DNA of 57,984 nt from CAZSAL01 sp964604825 (GTDB lineage: Bacteria; Elusimicrobiota; Elusimicrobia; 2-01-FULL-59-12), in NCBI GenBank assembly GCA_964604825.1, contig CAZSAL010000012.1, forward strand, positions 1 to 57,984, written 5' to 3'. The notes under the pieces are model-generated. The model saw only the letters and a list, made by a program, of their open reading frames with translations, ran no database searches and was not told the DNA's origin. A program made the translations under genes and the position numbers. Of this stretch, positions 57,931-57,984 are shown piece after piece. The stretch's first letter is position 1. Each line of letters starts with the position of its first letter.

Positions 57931-57984
57931 ATGGCGGACGAACAGACCCCTGTTCCAGGCCCCACCCCCGTACCCGAAGACCAG
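57931..57984 (+). CDS. Start of a gene running off the window
   Basis: Eighteen codons, MADEQTPVPGPTPVPEDQ, open to the window end. The Pro-rich acidic start is uninformative. Its support comes from the consensus promoter just upstream. Confidence 0.5.
   Translation, partial: MADEQTPVPGPTPVPEDQ

Overview
This window looks like chromosomal DNA of a free-living Gram-negative bacterium, moderately GC-rich, from a deep-branching or little-cultivated lineage. The Gram-negative call rests on three outer-membrane proteins (an OprB-type porin, a BBP2-like barrel, a TolC-type channel), the lipoprotein enzymes LspA and Lgt, and an RND efflux set. Gene order, split coaB/coaC, abundant palindromic repeats and several apparently leaderless promoters are compatible with Elusimicrobiota, Omnitrophota or a related group. 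I cannot fix the phylum from the sequence alone.

Layout. Positions 1-3604 are accessory: the tail of a ParB-like gene, a small membrane protein, a 129-bp MITE-like inverted-repeat element, a VapBC-type toxin-antitoxin pair and a secreted repeat protein. Positions 3657-22456 are a dense plus-strand housekeeping block: rplU-rpmA-obgE-proB, CIRCE-controlled groES-groEL, yggS-proC-DUF167, mtnA-ileS-lspA-lgt-rluD, gmk-rpoZ-coaC-coaB-UDG4-priA. Most genes overlap or nearly touch. RNase R, tmRNA with its terminator, and a PduO-type cobalamin adenosyltransferase follow on the minus strand (22465-25991).

Positions 27052-38523 hold a long plus-strand metal-transport cluster. It contains an OprB-like porin, an NRAMP-like transporter with altered metal-site motifs, a tiny membrane protein, a soluble MgtE_N/CBS sensor, a TolC-like channel, an RND adaptor, a PII-like protein, a PtsN-like EIIA protein, an unknown protein and a heavy-metal RND pump. 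Three 46-bp palindromes punctuate its distal part. A BBP2-like porin follows behind a leader carrying two successive terminator hairpins. From 40025 onward come carbohydrate genes (glycogen debranching enzyme, GH15 enzyme, GH94-like phosphorylase, polysaccharide deacetylase). They are mixed with a metallophosphoesterase/nucleotidyltransferase pair, a ZIP transporter, a large FAD/Fe-S oxidoreductase and an AAA ATPase.

The most unusual feature is the number of short palindromic repeats lying in frame inside conserved genes. PriA carries three, and CoaB, the uracil-DNA glycosylase, the YdiJ-like oxidase, the RND adaptor, the ParB-like gene and a secreted protein carry one each. This resembles the in-frame palindromic elements of Rickettsia. 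Other leads are the three-sensor metal operon, a methionine-rich tmRNA tag, leaderless promoters, an RluD-coiled-coil fusion and an IleRS lacking a usual segment. No tRNA, rRNA or CRISPR array was seen.
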